In this document: piece after piece, positions 44,594 to 56,347 of the stretch
Layout: every line of letters begins with the position of its first letter
How positions within the stretch are numbered: the first letter of the stretch is position 1
NCBI GenBank assembly: GCA_016630905.1
Contig: WBMQ01000020.1
Location: 1-64,000, forward strand
Source: Capillidium heterosporum
Lineage: Eukaryota > Entomophthoromycota > Entomophthoromycetes > Entomophthorales > Capillidiaceae
Length of the DNA: 64,000 nt
Direction of reading: 5' to 3'
Made by a program: the position numbers and the translations under genes
Notes under the pieces: generated by a model
Database searches by the model: none
Seen by the model: only the letters and a program-made list of their open reading frames with translations
Told to the model about the DNA's origin: nothing

Positions 44594-45003
44594 CAGATAG
44601 TATTATTGAGCTAGTTTTGGAAAATGTTACTTTGCAAAGCCATTAATTCCAAAATAGCAAATTCAAATATATTGAAATTTTAGTATCAAAGGACTTATAA
44701 TATATGCTATAAAAGAGGTATTAAAAACAGCGATGAGTAAATAGCTAAAGACGAAGACAAGAAGAATGAATGATAAGGTCATGCAGTTCACAAAGATTCG
44801 GGGATATTAAGGTAGGTGGTGCTCTTCTATCTAAAAACAAAGATATACAACCAAAGCCTTATATACTAATGGATATATTTAACCTTTGTGTATTTTCAAT
44901 TAGCTTCTGATATCTATGGTTTAGTGTTTTCATAGGGGATATGACCTCTTATATCACCAAGAATCTATTATATTATTTCACTATCAGAAAACACTCATAA
45001 TGG

Positions 45004-45282
45004 TTATTGGGCAAACCTAACTGTTGTTATATCCCGGAAAACCAATGCGATTCCCAACACCTGATAGCATATATTTTGTATCACTCTCTGCACAATATTT
45101 TCAAATGATGATATTACCTTATGTTGACCAATAAAATGGTTTGAAAGATATAGTTTGACTAAATCGTTTAAAGAGACTTTGGAAAAGCGGAGCAATTCAT
45201 TCGAGTAGTTTGGCATTTTGAAAGTAGGATGTAAAGTAAATGTTGACAAAGTTTTGTATAAAATATTAAGATCTAGCCACAT
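45004..45282 (-). CDS. Hypothetical 92-residue protein (copy 2)
   Basis: Identical to the frame at 9424-9702. ATG start, TAA end, no recognised family. Confidence 0.3.
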   Translation of the reverse strand: MWLDLNILYKTLSTFTLHPTFKMPNYSNELLRFSKVSLNDLVKLYLSNHFIGQHKVISSFENIVQRVIQNICYQVLGIALVFRDITTVRFAQ

Positions 45283-45513
45283 TCATTCCTTAAAATGAAT
45301 TTGAAAGTATATGCAAATATTTTAATAAATATGGGTTTCCGATTACAACTTACAGGCAGTGTTCTACAAAACGAATCATGCTTCCCTCTATTTTCTAAAA
45401 AATTAAAACTTTGTGTTAAATAGTTGGTTAACTTGAAGAGTCACGATTTGTTTTGCAGAGCACTACTTAAAAAGCATTGATAAAATTCTAAACCTGTGTA
45501 CATCTAGTACATG

Positions 45514-46251
45514 CTATATTGAGGTAGCCTTCAATTTTCGTGTACCCTCCTTGACGTTGCTTTTGTTGTGAAGCAAATCCTCTAAGTAGTTAGGACCATA
45601 CATCAACTTGTGAGCTTTGATACATTTCTTTGTAGCCAGATGCCTATTGAATATATCCTTCCTATAGAACCCTGTCTTGCAAGGTTGGCAGTAATAGGCC
45701 TTAACTATGGAATGGATTCCTTGGTGTCACTTGAGGATATACTTGCGGTCAAAAAGCTTGTGGCATACATCGCATTTGAAAATCAAGGGCAGCTTACTTT
45801 TTTTACCTTTGCCTCGGTAGTTAGAGAAGTTAAAACTCGAGTTGGAATTGTGGGTTGCACTGCTATTAAGAGGTACGTCATCAGTATTAGAAAGTACGAC
45901 AGAGGATTCTCGGGAACAAGGTGGTATCTGGGGGTAGCTTTTGTTAAAATGGTGGTCAAAACTAGCCCAATTAAATTGTAAACTGTTTAATATCGGCCAT
46001 GAGGTGGATAATTTGTTGGAACTGGTATAACTTTGGCCAGCATAGTCTCCTATGTGGCCAAACTCCGATTTTATTGGCAAGAAGTCAGTTGGAGGCAGAT
46101 ATAATCCCATCAAGCAGGTATCTATTCCATTTGCGAATGGGGGGCTATTGTAACTGGTTGGATCTTTATGAGCCTGCGAAAATGAGTCGCTCCAGAAGTT
46201 CAAAGTACTCACTTGACAGGTTAAATAGTCTTCTTTTGTAATTTTCTCCAT
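45514..46251 (-). pseudogene. C2H2 zinc-finger gene with in-frame TGA in finger 1 (copy 2)
   Basis: In this copy the G run has six bases, so the frame is open from ATG 46249-46251 (MEKITKEDYLTCQV...) through a Ser/Pro/Asn-rich N-terminal region to CDVCHKLFDRKYILK, then TGA (45727-45729), then continues with HQGIHS...CQPCKTGFYRKDIFNRH...MYGPNY to TAG at 45514. The paralogue has Arg at the TGA position, so a CGA-to-TGA change is the simplest explanation. A truncated protein of about 174 residues would lack both His of finger 1 and all of finger 2. Confidence 0.7.
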
Positions 46252-46710
46252 CTTCAAGTGCTTTCATTATTCATTTGAAGATCTTCTGTGTTTAATCCAT
46301 TATATATAGCGCTAGAATTTTAAATACAATGAGACTGTAGCTAAAGTAGTTTAAAATTTTGGATCGGATTAAGCTAAAAAATATATTATGCCATTTAACT
46401 TCAGTCTTTATTTTAGCATGCAAAGCTATTTGTAAGATAAACTGCAGAACTTAATATATTTTTAATAAAGAGTGGGTGATGGGAATGAAGATAATGAGAT
46501 GAAGCTAAATAATATAGTAAAATAACTAGGTTGATATTTTCAAAATACTGGAAATAAAATAGTTACGATGATATGTAATTTAATGAAATGCTAAGATAGA
46601 ATGCAAAATACAATTTTGTTGATACATGAAGGATGGGTATACTGCTTTTCTTATATGACAATAAGACTAAATGTGATTCATTCTAATATATTGGGACCGT
46701 TGTAATAACA

Positions 46711-47319
46711 TATTGATTGGTCGTCCTCGCTGAGTGTTTGGCCACTGGCTTGGACTTCCAGTCAGGTGAATCTGGCCGAACTTGGTAAGTCCTTCAATAT
46801 GGGATGTGATATGTGTATTGTATTGTGGGCTGGCTAATATAGATGGAGCAGTTACTTTACAGCCAATAAAAATATTTAAAACTCAACCCTTACAAAACTA
46901 TCACCTAGAAATCTTTTAAAACGTTTAGTTAAACCAATTCAACTTAAATTACAATCTCGAAAATCCAAATCTTAATATTTATTTTCTCTTTCTGGGCAAG
47001 AGTTTTGATATATATGTCGTAGCTCTGAAGAAAGGCATATCTTGACGACATGTAAGTGGATTCTTTTCCAACGAGAAGGTAGAGCACGTGTCCTGATCAC
47101 TGTAGTTTACCACTGAAGCTAGGTCCCAATTAATCTGCGAGGTGGCAATTGGAGAGTCCGAAATCCAGGATGGATAGTAATTTAAAGCGTGAGAAAAGGA
47201 TAGGTGAAGGATAAAAATACGTACTCAAAGCACATTGTTAGACAGTAGCACAATTGTGGGTTATCTATAAAAACAACTCAATGTTCGATACACGACTTAG
47301 CTCTCCAGCTAAGTTGACA
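46711..47319 (-). mobile_element. LTR-3 copy (in direct duplication, copy 2)
   Basis: Duplicate of 11132-11740 with the same ends. Its 3' frame (SILASPQYNTHITSHIEG...) is open to the element edge and differs from the 31131 copy by several conservative changes. Confidence 0.8.
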
Positions 47320-48084
47320 TATATAGTAAAAAGTATGCTATAGAAATTCGAAACATTGAATGGATTATGTCTTAAGACCAATAGGTTATTTCAAAGCCAT
47401 ACCGATTATCTGCTCAAAACTTCAACTTTAAACCAAAAATTTTAGACAAGTAATTCGAAACAGAGCAACTTAGATGAAAAGGCTAACGGCTTAATTCTAA
47501 ATCAGAAATTATTTGGAAAGTGATAGATGACCTTCGAAAACTATTCAATATATAGTAAACCTTCATCTACTCTTATATTTACTACTAAGATATAGTATAC
47601 TTGATTCATCGAGGAATAAACTCTATTTTGTGCATGAATCGCTCATGTTTGTATAGTTTCCAATTTACTTGCTTTATTTCTTAACGGTAAACTCAATGAG
47701 GCTGTAGCTTGAATGGAATACGTATATTCAGAAAGATATTTAAAGCAACGATATGTCCTTTACTGGTATTTTCAAAGATAAAATATTATGTCTGAGTAAG
47801 CCAACATTATAGCGCAGTGTGTATGGGAAAGGTATAGAGCTATATATACTGCTTAGGATAATAGTGGATTTAAATATAGTCAGCTAAGATGATATCTTCT
47901 ATAGGAGTATTTAAACCTTGAACACCTATCAGTTGGTATCACGTTTAAACGAAAAAGTAACATAGAGATGAAAACGATGATTTTAATGAATTTTAAACTG
48001 TGAAACTACATATATTAGTGTTTATAAGAATATTAAGATGGGGTTAGCAGTAGCCGTAATCGGCGCTCATGAGATTGGTAGGAA

Positions 48085-48855
48085 TCATATTTTATATGGC
48101 ATCGAGTCGGTGATATAGGAAGTTTGGTTGCAAGAGTAGTCATTAATTATGTAATACAAAGAATTACTCCTAGCGATACGCTTTGAAACGATGCGGGGTC
48201 CTGTGTAGCTAGGGCCGTAGACGACTTGGTGGGTCCTTACACACTTCTTGGTAGTCAAATGACGGTTGTAAATATCTTTGCGGTAGAAGCTCATCTTACA
48301 TGGCAAACAGTGGTGCTCCCTTTGCTGGGAGTGGGTTACCTTATGTCGCTTGAGTACATACTTGTTGTTGAAGGCTTTTTCACAAATATCACACTTATAG
48401 ATGAGGGGATGCTTATTCTTTACTTTAGTAGGGTTGAATTCAGAACAGATGTTGTGGAGTGGTTGGAGGTTTATTTCAATTCGAACTGGGCTTTGGGCTA
48501 CTACATTGGACATGACAACCGGTGATATGTTCATATTGGACATGGAAAGAGGAGATATCTCACTACTACTGAAGTTGTAGGGCATCGACTCCTGGTTCAT
48601 GTTGGCGTACATGTAGTTGAGGTTCTGGAGCTGGCAGTTGTAGTTCATGAAATCTTTGCTGGAGTAGCCTTTGGGACTAAAACTGTCGTTGAACGAGGAG
48701 GTCATTAGGGGTAGATTTTGGTCCGATGAGGCATTGTCGTGAATTAAAGAACCTTGTTCCACCTTTACGTCCAGAGTACTGAGAAACATTAGGTTGGATT
48801 GGTAGTTATTCAACTGCTGTTGATAGTAATTTATACTGTTGTAGTCGATGTTCAT
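48085..48855 (-). CDS. C2H2 zinc-finger transcription factor (copy 2)
   Basis: A 256-residue near-duplicate of 12506-13279 with the same Asn/Ser-rich N-terminus, second finger and tail. The first finger differs: KNKHPLIYKCDICEKAFNN replaces the KKDKLPLTYKCDVCEKAFDR version, and KYVLKRHKVTH replaces KYILKRHRGVH. Zinc ligands are kept in both. The changes touch the helix that normally contacts DNA, so the two copies may bind different sites. Confidence 0.82.
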   Translation of the reverse strand: MNIDYNSINYYQQQLNNYQSNLMFLSTLDVKVEQGSLIHDNASSDQNLPLMTSSFNDSFSPKGYSSKDFMNYNCQLQNLNYMYANMNQESMPYNFSSSEISPLSMSNMNISPVVMSNVVAQSPVRIEINLQPLHNICSEFNPTKVKNKHPLIYKCDICEKAFNNKYVLKRHKVTHSQQREHHCLPCKMSFYRKDIYNRHLTTKKCVRTHQVVYGPSYTGPRIVSKRIARSNSLYYIINDYSCNQTSYITDSMPYKI

Positions 48856-49903
48856 GATGCTATTTCAATGGTGGTAAATAAAGTTTAACTTGATAAAGTG
48901 GTTCTCACTGGTCGTATTTATACTATCTCAAAGCACCATCCACCAACCTTCAATTATGCTACATGTACCTTTCCTTCCTTATTTTTACTACATACCGATT
49001 AATGCCTAAGGACACCTGGTCCAAATTTGACCTATGGTTAGCCAAGTAGCCTATTTTGATTGACTAGAACTCTTAATATTAATCTAGAAATGTATGAAAT
49101 AAAGCTAAAAAGCAGCACCAAATAGGATAAGCCAGCCTTTTTGCGGTCAGATCCAAAACCCGTCTCAGTTTGAAAAGCAATTGCTGGATTCGATAGTGTT
49201 TTGCTGATTTACAAGAATAGAAGTATGGTCGCCTTATATTAAAAATAAAAAACTAACATTAATTGGGTTTCCTGAAGTTGCTATCTGTTCATAAGCCAAC
49301 CAATCCTATACGAAAATCTATATAGGTTTGTAGATAAAGTTTATATACGTACCATCAGTTAATTGTGAATGAAACCGCCGGTTTCAAAATATATTATAGT
49401 TCAATGCATATATTAAAGAAATAAAGTTTAATTATTAAATATATATATGGTAAGAATAGTTTATTATGCATCCATTGCAAATTTGGTAATTCAATTTAGA
49501 AAAAAACATAATTGATCTAGGCAGTGGCAGTGTTACCTGAAGTTGAGCCTATGGATGAATATGGATCAATCCAGCTGCGTTTAAATACCTTAGGTTGCTT
49601 TTAAAATACTTTCAATAACGTACGGATGGTGCCTTTGAAAGTATAATTGGCATTGCACTAAGAAAGTATATCAAAGAAATAAATCAAATTAAAAGGCATT
49701 TATGGTAATAATCTATTTTGCGTCCGTTACAAATTTGGTAATTTGATTTGGATAGAAAAAAGCAATCAATTTAGGATGGTGGTAGTGCTGCCCGAGGTTG
49801 AGCATATGGGTGAATATGGATCAATCTAGCTATAGGTGAAGTAAAGCTACTTTGCACCTAAAGTCAAAGATTGTTGTTATAATTGACAAAGCACAATATA
49901 TAT

Positions 49904-50016
49904 TATTTGCTGGTCGTCCTCGCCGAGTATCTGGCTACTGGCTTGGACTTCCAGCTGGGTAGGTTTGGCCGAATTTGGGGGTTCTTTGGCATGGGATGTA
50001 TTATGTTTATCATATT
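49904..50016 (-). mobile_element. LTR-3 fragment (duplicate of 14328-14440)
   Basis: Same 3'-terminal fragment as in copy 1 of the block. Confidence 0.6.
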
Positions 50017-50331
50017 TTTAGATTAAGCTGGCAAAAATACTAGGCCAATATAGCCAAAATGCCAAGTCATTATAACGAAAATGGTAGATCAGATCTGTAA
50101 AATTATAATTTTGATAAAACAAAAAGCCGATCTAAAGTCAACTTTATATCACTTATTAAAATGAGTATGTAGTAATACAACAGCTTGAACTTTATAACAT
50201 ATATCTTAATAATTACAATAGTGTATAGTATTCTATAGAAGGACGATTTGAACTCTTTCAAACTTTATACCTATTTTAGATTTCTACACTTGAATATAAA
50301 TGATTACTATACATAAACTTTGTGATCTTAG

Positions 50332-50968
50332 AACCAAAACAACTGAAAAATTTAGAAAGCAGATAGCTGACGATCATATTTTAAGGTTTAAAGTGTTAAG
50401 AAGATTAGCTCAGAATATAGACTAGCTGATTAAATTGTTAGGAACATATTGGATTATTTGACGAGTACCAAACAGTACAGTATAAGCCTAGAGGGGGGGC
50501 ACGAAGAGTAAAGATCAAGGATCATCATGGCGAATTTCCAAGGGATGCTATCGACAACAAAGATGAAGTATTTTAACTTTAGAAGACTTGAAGGATAAGC
50601 TATTGTCGGAATTTGCTGACGACTTTCTACAAGAGAACTCTATTAGCTTATCAGTAATATGCAGCTATGTCAATAATAAGCTATGCTTAACCCTAAAGTG
50701 AGCTTCACCAGTTGAAATAGACTAAAAATCTAGTAAAGCGCAACATGACCGATTAAAATACTGTGAAGATTTACAATCCAATGGAATCAACTGTGTAGAT
50801 AATTGCATTTTTATAGATGGATCTGATTTCCACGCTTATATGGTCCCAGGTAGAGCAAGGTCCAAGAAAGGGAAAAAGGCACACATTTTAACTAAAAGTA
50901 AATGTGCTAAAATATCTCCATTGTTGCTGCTATTAACTCAAAAGGCGTTGAGGTACTAAAAGTATAGA
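50332..50968 (+). pseudogene. Tc1/mariner-like transposase remnant, truncated
   Basis: Duplicate of the first two thirds of 14756-15679, through CIFIDGSDFHAY. It lacks the second and third catalytic regions because LTR-1 copy 11 follows at 50969. Confidence 0.72.
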
Positions 50969-51890
50969 TGTAAGGTCTAGGGAAATACCACTGGATCCAA
51001 CTAATGATGGCATCCTATTGCGAACTAATGACATGGTGGGTGAGGAAAGCGAAACTAACACCCACCACTGCATTGATAATAAAGGACTGGATTCTCCGAA
51101 AGGCAGGCCGAATAGCCAAGTAGAGGAGGTACACCATAAGGCGTACCCACACGATCGTAGTCACATCCCAGTTCCAGGAGGGGATATAGGGAACATACGA
51201 AGGCTTAGGTGCAGACTGGGGCTGGACCGGAGGGGAACTATCAGGAGAAGGTTGGGAAACAGCCGGTGCTACCATATTAGGATCAAAGGTAAGGGTAGGC
51301 TGATAGGTTAACGTTGGCTCGAAAGGGTTGATGATATTAGTAATATTAATCGCTCAAAGGAGGTGGGATCCAAGAGTAGCAAGGATTATTAACAGGTAAT
51401 AACAACTGGGGAGGACAGGGGGATTAGACCACATAGGAATACTATGCTGAAACAGGGAGATGAGTAAAGAGACAAGACTTTATTCAAAACTAAGAAACGA
51501 AATCAGGCTGTCGCAACAGCTATGACTAGGGATTGGGGTGAGTAACAGCTACGATTAGAGAGGTGGAATGTTGTCAAGATACAGGCTTTTAGTGGTATCT
51601 CAGGGATTTAAATACCTTTTCGGTATCTTGACAATACTTGCTGATTATCAGAATTCCGATATCAAAATGCTATGCTGGTAATAGCTGGAGTTCCTAACGT
51701 ATAGCTAAAATTAAGAATATGGGAAAATTAGTCAAGAATATCTAATAAGTAGAACAGATTTCTGATCGAAGCTAGTTATAAATGGGAAGTAGAAAGATCG
51801 AAAGTTGGGGCGAGGAAGTGGTGTGATGATGAGACAAAGAAATGGATCGATGATCTTATAATAGGAATTGTAACGATCAGGGCTGTTACA
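50969..51890 (-). mobile_element. LTR-1 copy 11 (long subtype)
   Basis: It starts TGTAAGGTCT and ends GGCTGTTACA. The flanks ATAGA and CACTC do not match. The minus-strand frame from ATG 51275 (MVAPAVSQPSPDSS...) is open for 86 codons and shares the TAG after SSQ with the 28069 copy, so these two are close relatives. Confidence 0.87.
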
Positions 51891-52177
51891 CACTCTTTAT
51901 AAAGCAAGTTTACTTTAATTCATGAGCTTCTCTTTTTTTAGGCAAGTCAGTGAGTAAGCTTCTTTTGGGAAGCACTACTGCTATCTGACTCCAAAACCTT
52001 TATCTTCATTTTAGAGGGCAACCTCAATGTGTTACATTAAATTTTCATAAAGAAAGGATTGCGAACCTTTCAAAACAATAAATTGATCTTCACTTCAAAC
52101 TATAATGCTTCAATTTCTGGAAAAGCTATACCAAATATATTTTTAAATTGCTTACTGAATATCAACTCTCAACAATA

Positions 52178-53720
52178 ATGGATAATTTAAAGTACTTAAC
52201 AACCACCCTAGAGACGCGCAAGAGCTCCTTAGAAGCCAAACTCCCCTCATACCTCGGCTACGTATGTCTTATATCAAGCTTAGGTTGTCTGGTAGCTGGC
52301 TACCACATAGGTGTCCTTAACCTCCTTAGCCTCAAAATAACTAACTGTAATCAAAGCGCAACATGCATCCAGACCGACAACTTAAACTGGGGTTTGGTGG
52401 TAGGCATCTATGCCTTAGGTGCCGCTGTAGGTTCTTTACTACCCGGTAAGTTGATGGATCGGGGACATCGATTCCTATTTATGCTCTACGATCTGGCCTT
52501 TCTAGTTGGTTCCATAGTTACTGGGACGTCGACTTCGGTTGTACAGTTAGCGATCGGTAGGTTCATCTTGGGAATAGGCAGTGGGATATGTACAGTCGCT
52601 GTACCTACCTACTTGGGCGAGGTAGCTACCGTTAAATTGAGGGGGCTTTTGGGAGGTCTAACTGGGTTCTGTTTGGCGTCAGGTATCCTAACATCCATAG
52701 TCACCAGCTACTATACCAACCTGGCATGGCAAGTTGTCGTCAGTTTACCTGGCCTGTTTAACTTCTTACATCTGATTTTGATATGGACACTGGTCGACTC
52801 ACCTAGAAATTTGTTATGTAGGGGACTAACTGAGACGGCCAAAATAACTTTAACAAAGTTGCGGGGCCAGTACTGCGTCGAGGAAGAATTTGAGGAGATT
52901 GTTGCCGCGAGAAGGGACGAATTGGACGCCTTAGGTCACAAGAAGGTGGCTATTTTAGAGCAAATTAAAGATTTGTACCGATCCAAGAACTTTCGCGCTT
53001 CCATGCTGGCTATCGCCATGATGTTCTTCCAAGAGTTTTCTGGAGTCAGTTCCGTCCTCTACTACTCGTTAACTATTTTACAGTTAAACTTCAAGACGGA
53101 TGTGTCTGCAGTTGGTTCAGTAGCTATAGCTGCTATATCGTTGATATTCTCATGTATGACTGCTTTACTGGTCGATAGTTTTGGTCGAAGGACTCTTGTA
53201 CTATTTGGAGTAAGTGGGTTGATCTTGAGTAGTACTGGTATATTCGTAGGTGTATATTTCAACAGCGGATTTGTTCAGCTAAGTGCGTGTAAGTACATTA
53301 TAAATTGATTTTTTATTTACATTTTGAAGTGATCATCTACATCGCTTGCTTTGCTTTAGGTTTGGGTTCCCTACCTTACATAATGCAAACTGAACTGGTC
53401 TCCACAAGATACATAAACCTGGTTTCGAGTTTTGGCATTACCATCAGTTGGATGTAAGAAGAAATTACTGTAAACCAAAACTAACTTTTTCGATTTTTAG
53501 GTCCAACTTCTTGTGTGGATTCGTATTTCCAACTCTGTTGAACCAGCTTGGCATCTATACTTTCATCATAATGCTGGTGAACAATATTTTAATCTTTGTC
53601 GTGGTGTATATCTTCTTGCCCGAGACAAAGTGCCTGTCCTTGAATAGAGCTATAAAGAAGGCTATTTACTGCCAGACTCGTAAAAACTACGAGAATAGCT
53701 TGAGGAGGCCATACATCTGA
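52178..53720 (+). CDS. MFS sugar transporter (sugar porter family), two introns
   Basis: Three exons (52178-53288, 53330-53453, 53501-53720) give 484 residues. Intron 1 (53289-53329, 41 bases) is GTAAGT...AAG; intron 2 (53454-53500, 47 bases) is GTAAGA...CTAAC...TTTTAG. Sugar-porter motifs are present in order: GRFILGIGSGICTVAVPTYL followed by GEVA, FQEFSGVSSVLYYS, DSFGRRTLV and a C-terminal PETKCLSL. About 12 membrane segments are expected. It would import hexose or a related sugar by proton symport or facilitated diffusion; substrate not predictable. I chose ATG 52178 over an upstream TTG. Without splicing the frame would stop after TM10, so the introns are required. Confidence 0.9.
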
Positions 53721-54178
53721 TTTCTTAGAGGGATATGTGAGGTATGAAATTTTGAATTATGAATCGATTTGGAAGCCCTTTGCATTTACATAACTAATAA
53801 AACTTAACATTATTGATGTGTCATTCAATTTAAAGGCTATGATGTTACATATATTCATATCATCGGCTTTTGTCGAAATATTTTGGCTTGAGCCGATAAT
53901 TTATATAATTGGGGCTTTATAGTAGGTGTTGAGATGCTTGCACTATAACTTTGAGATTCATCAAATATAATCAATGTTCAACTTTGCTGTCTAAACTTGA
54001 AAGAGCTATAAACGGCATTATTGGCTTATTTTGTTGAAGCTAGAATATAATGAATATATAAATATACGAACATGCTTTTATTTCAATATACCTAGACATA
54101 TTAATACAAATAAGAACGAGCTTTTATTGCGGATACATATACTATCCCTTTGTCGAACTTTATATACAAATAAATCAA
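53721..54178. other. 3' region between converging genes
   Basis: AT-rich spacer between the transporter and the small secreted protein gene, which converge. No other feature. Confidence 0.4.
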
Positions 54179-54442
54179 CTAAACCTTTTTGAGTAGCTGT
54201 GGTTGTGATAGTTGGCTGGTGATGACATTTGCAGCAGTCTTAGTTACAGATTTCTTGGCAGTTAGTTTAGTAAATCTAGATAAAGCTTTAAAGAATCGGG
54301 CTTTTAACGGTGCCACCGAATGTAAGTCGCGAAGTGTCGATAAGGCTCGTTGTTGAGGCATTGAATTCAAATTATATCTACTGATAAGACTAGCTTCTAC
54401 GACTACTAAAAGAGCTAGGATAGCTACGAAGTAGATTTTCAT
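54179..54442 (-). CDS. Small basic secreted protein
   Basis: An 87-residue ATG-initiated protein. Residues 1-17 (MKIYFVAILALLVVVEA) form a classical signal peptide with likely cleavage after EA. The mature part is Cys-free and strongly basic (Lys/Arg with Ser/Thr), for example KARFFKALSRFTKLTAKKS. Such small cationic secreted proteins can be antimicrobial or effector-like, but no homologue is recognised and no activity is claimed. Confidence 0.6.
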   Translation of the reverse strand: MKIYFVAILALLVVVEASLISRYNLNSMPQQRALSTLRDLHSVAPLKARFFKALSRFTKLTAKKSVTKTAANVITSQLSQPQLLKKV

Positions 54443-54855
54443 TTTTTGAAATTGTACTCCCTTGCTTCTTTTTCACTCTTTTTAATACTAAGCTTTGATT
54501 CCTTTGATTGACTTTAAAGTAAATTTCAGGTTTTTGTACTGATTTCTCGACAAATAAACCAACCCACTTGAACAGGTATTAGATACATCACAGGAATCTA
54601 TCTTAGTAGCAATATCTTCACCTGTTCTTTCGAATATATTTTGGCTACAAAGTCCTACTAATATTAGTGTCGATAGATACCCGATCGCTTGTAAACGACT
54701 AGAAATGTATACCAGTATTAGCAGTTGGGCATTAAGCCATAGTTAGCAATCTAATTTGCTTGATCAGTTTAAGTACATATGGGCAGCAGCAAAAAAACCT
54801 GGCTGAAATGATAACATATCCTAAATAAACCACCGAATTAGTTATATATAGATAG
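54443..54855. other. Intergenic, no gene seen
   Basis: Holds the promoter side of the small secreted protein gene. Nothing else is identified. Confidence 0.4.
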
Positions 54856-55635
54856 TGTAACAACCCTAGTCGTTGCAACCTCTTATTATGAGGTTATAGA
54901 ACTATTCTCTCATTTGCTTTCTTTTCTTTTTCTTGCTATTTTCATTTTATCAATTTTTAATTTTCAATCTGCAATTTGTAACTATTTTAGTTCTGAATCT
55001 GCCCTACATTAGATATTCTTTTACCTTTATTCTTTTCCTTAGCTTCGATAACTACCTAGGGATCTCCACTAGTAACAACAGAACAGTGGATACTAAAGCT
55101 TGGCAATAATAAACTCACCAGTAGTAGTTTAGATTAGTACGGACTTTTCTGGCGAAATTTGACAAAATCTTAATCTATAGAATAGTTAATTGCAGATGGA
55201 AACCTAATCACTCTGTTATAACTACTGCCAAAGTATCAAAGGGGTATTTAAATCCCTTTCTGTCATTACCCAAAGAATTCATCTTGACAATGTTCCACCT
55301 CGCTACTTTCTAAATAGCTGTTACTCACCTCTTGATCCTAACCATCAACCATAGCTGTCTCTGACAGCCTGATCTGTTTTGTCTACGAATAAAGTATTGT
55401 TCCTGGTCAGCCTTTTAGTTATTAGATCGTGTGAATATGTGATTCGACTTCTATACCCTCTTAGCTCACTCCGTTCAAACTTTCTTCACTTCTCTTTGGA
55501 TTTACCTCCTTTGGATGATTCATATTACCAATGCAGTGGTTGGCATTGGTTCTACTATCCCGACCTCTCATTTCATACGCTCCTATTGTGACACCATCAT
55601 TAGTTGGATCCAACAGCACTCCCTTGGACCTTACA
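54856..55635 (+). mobile_element. LTR-1 copy 12 (short subtype)
   Basis: It starts TGTAACAACC and ends GGACCTTACA. The flanks GATAG and TTTAT do not match. Positions right of 55101 belong to the inverted duplication with 8244-8778; left of it the copies diverge. Confidence 0.87.
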
Positions 55636-56347
55636 TTTATAATAGGCTTCAGGATGATTCTGCTGCTTCTTTCAGCTGGGATCGCTTCCAATATTTTTGT
55701 CTCTTTCAAATCACTTGAGAAACGTTAGTACCCAATATATGAAGGCAGACTTGTAGAAGAAATCGCATCCTGGCCAGACCTTGATCCTTTGTTACCTGGT
55801 AGCTTTTTTTTGTTCCTTGGGAACGAAAATATTATTTGGGAAGATCTGTCCCCCACCTTCTCATTTCAACCTCTAAGTGCTTTAAGAAGCATCTAGAACA
55901 TATTTATTATTTATCTTATGCTTTATTCTAAATAAACATTTTGGCTTTAAAAAATCATTTGCTTTACTTGCTTCATACTGGGTTGTTGAAATTCAAAAGG
56001 TTGATTCTCAAATCTTTGTCATTCAGGTCTAAAAATTTGTTCTAGCCAATGATTTTACGATTTGTCAGTTTTCATATACGAATTTATTAGCTATAAGTTT
56101 AATTTCTGGTCGGATTACGCCCATTATATACATATAGACAGCCAAATCGATTATCGCTTTTTGAAAGTTCTCGTACAAGTGGGCTTTGTTTGAAGCTTGT
56201 ATAATTTTTAAATGAAAATAAATAATTCTTGAAAATGGTATACATTAATTTAATTGAGCTATAAATACAGACAGTTGATAATTCTTAACTTGTTTGGTGT
56301 CACTATACTAAGACCGTACTCATTGAACTTGAGCTCCATTAAGAATT

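Larger units (their letters stand above)
44547..50952. repeat. Direct segmental duplication, copy 2 (partner 8967-15376)
   Basis: See the partner for offsets. Beyond 50952 the sequence departs from copy 1 and an LTR-1 begins 16 bases later. Confidence 0.93.
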
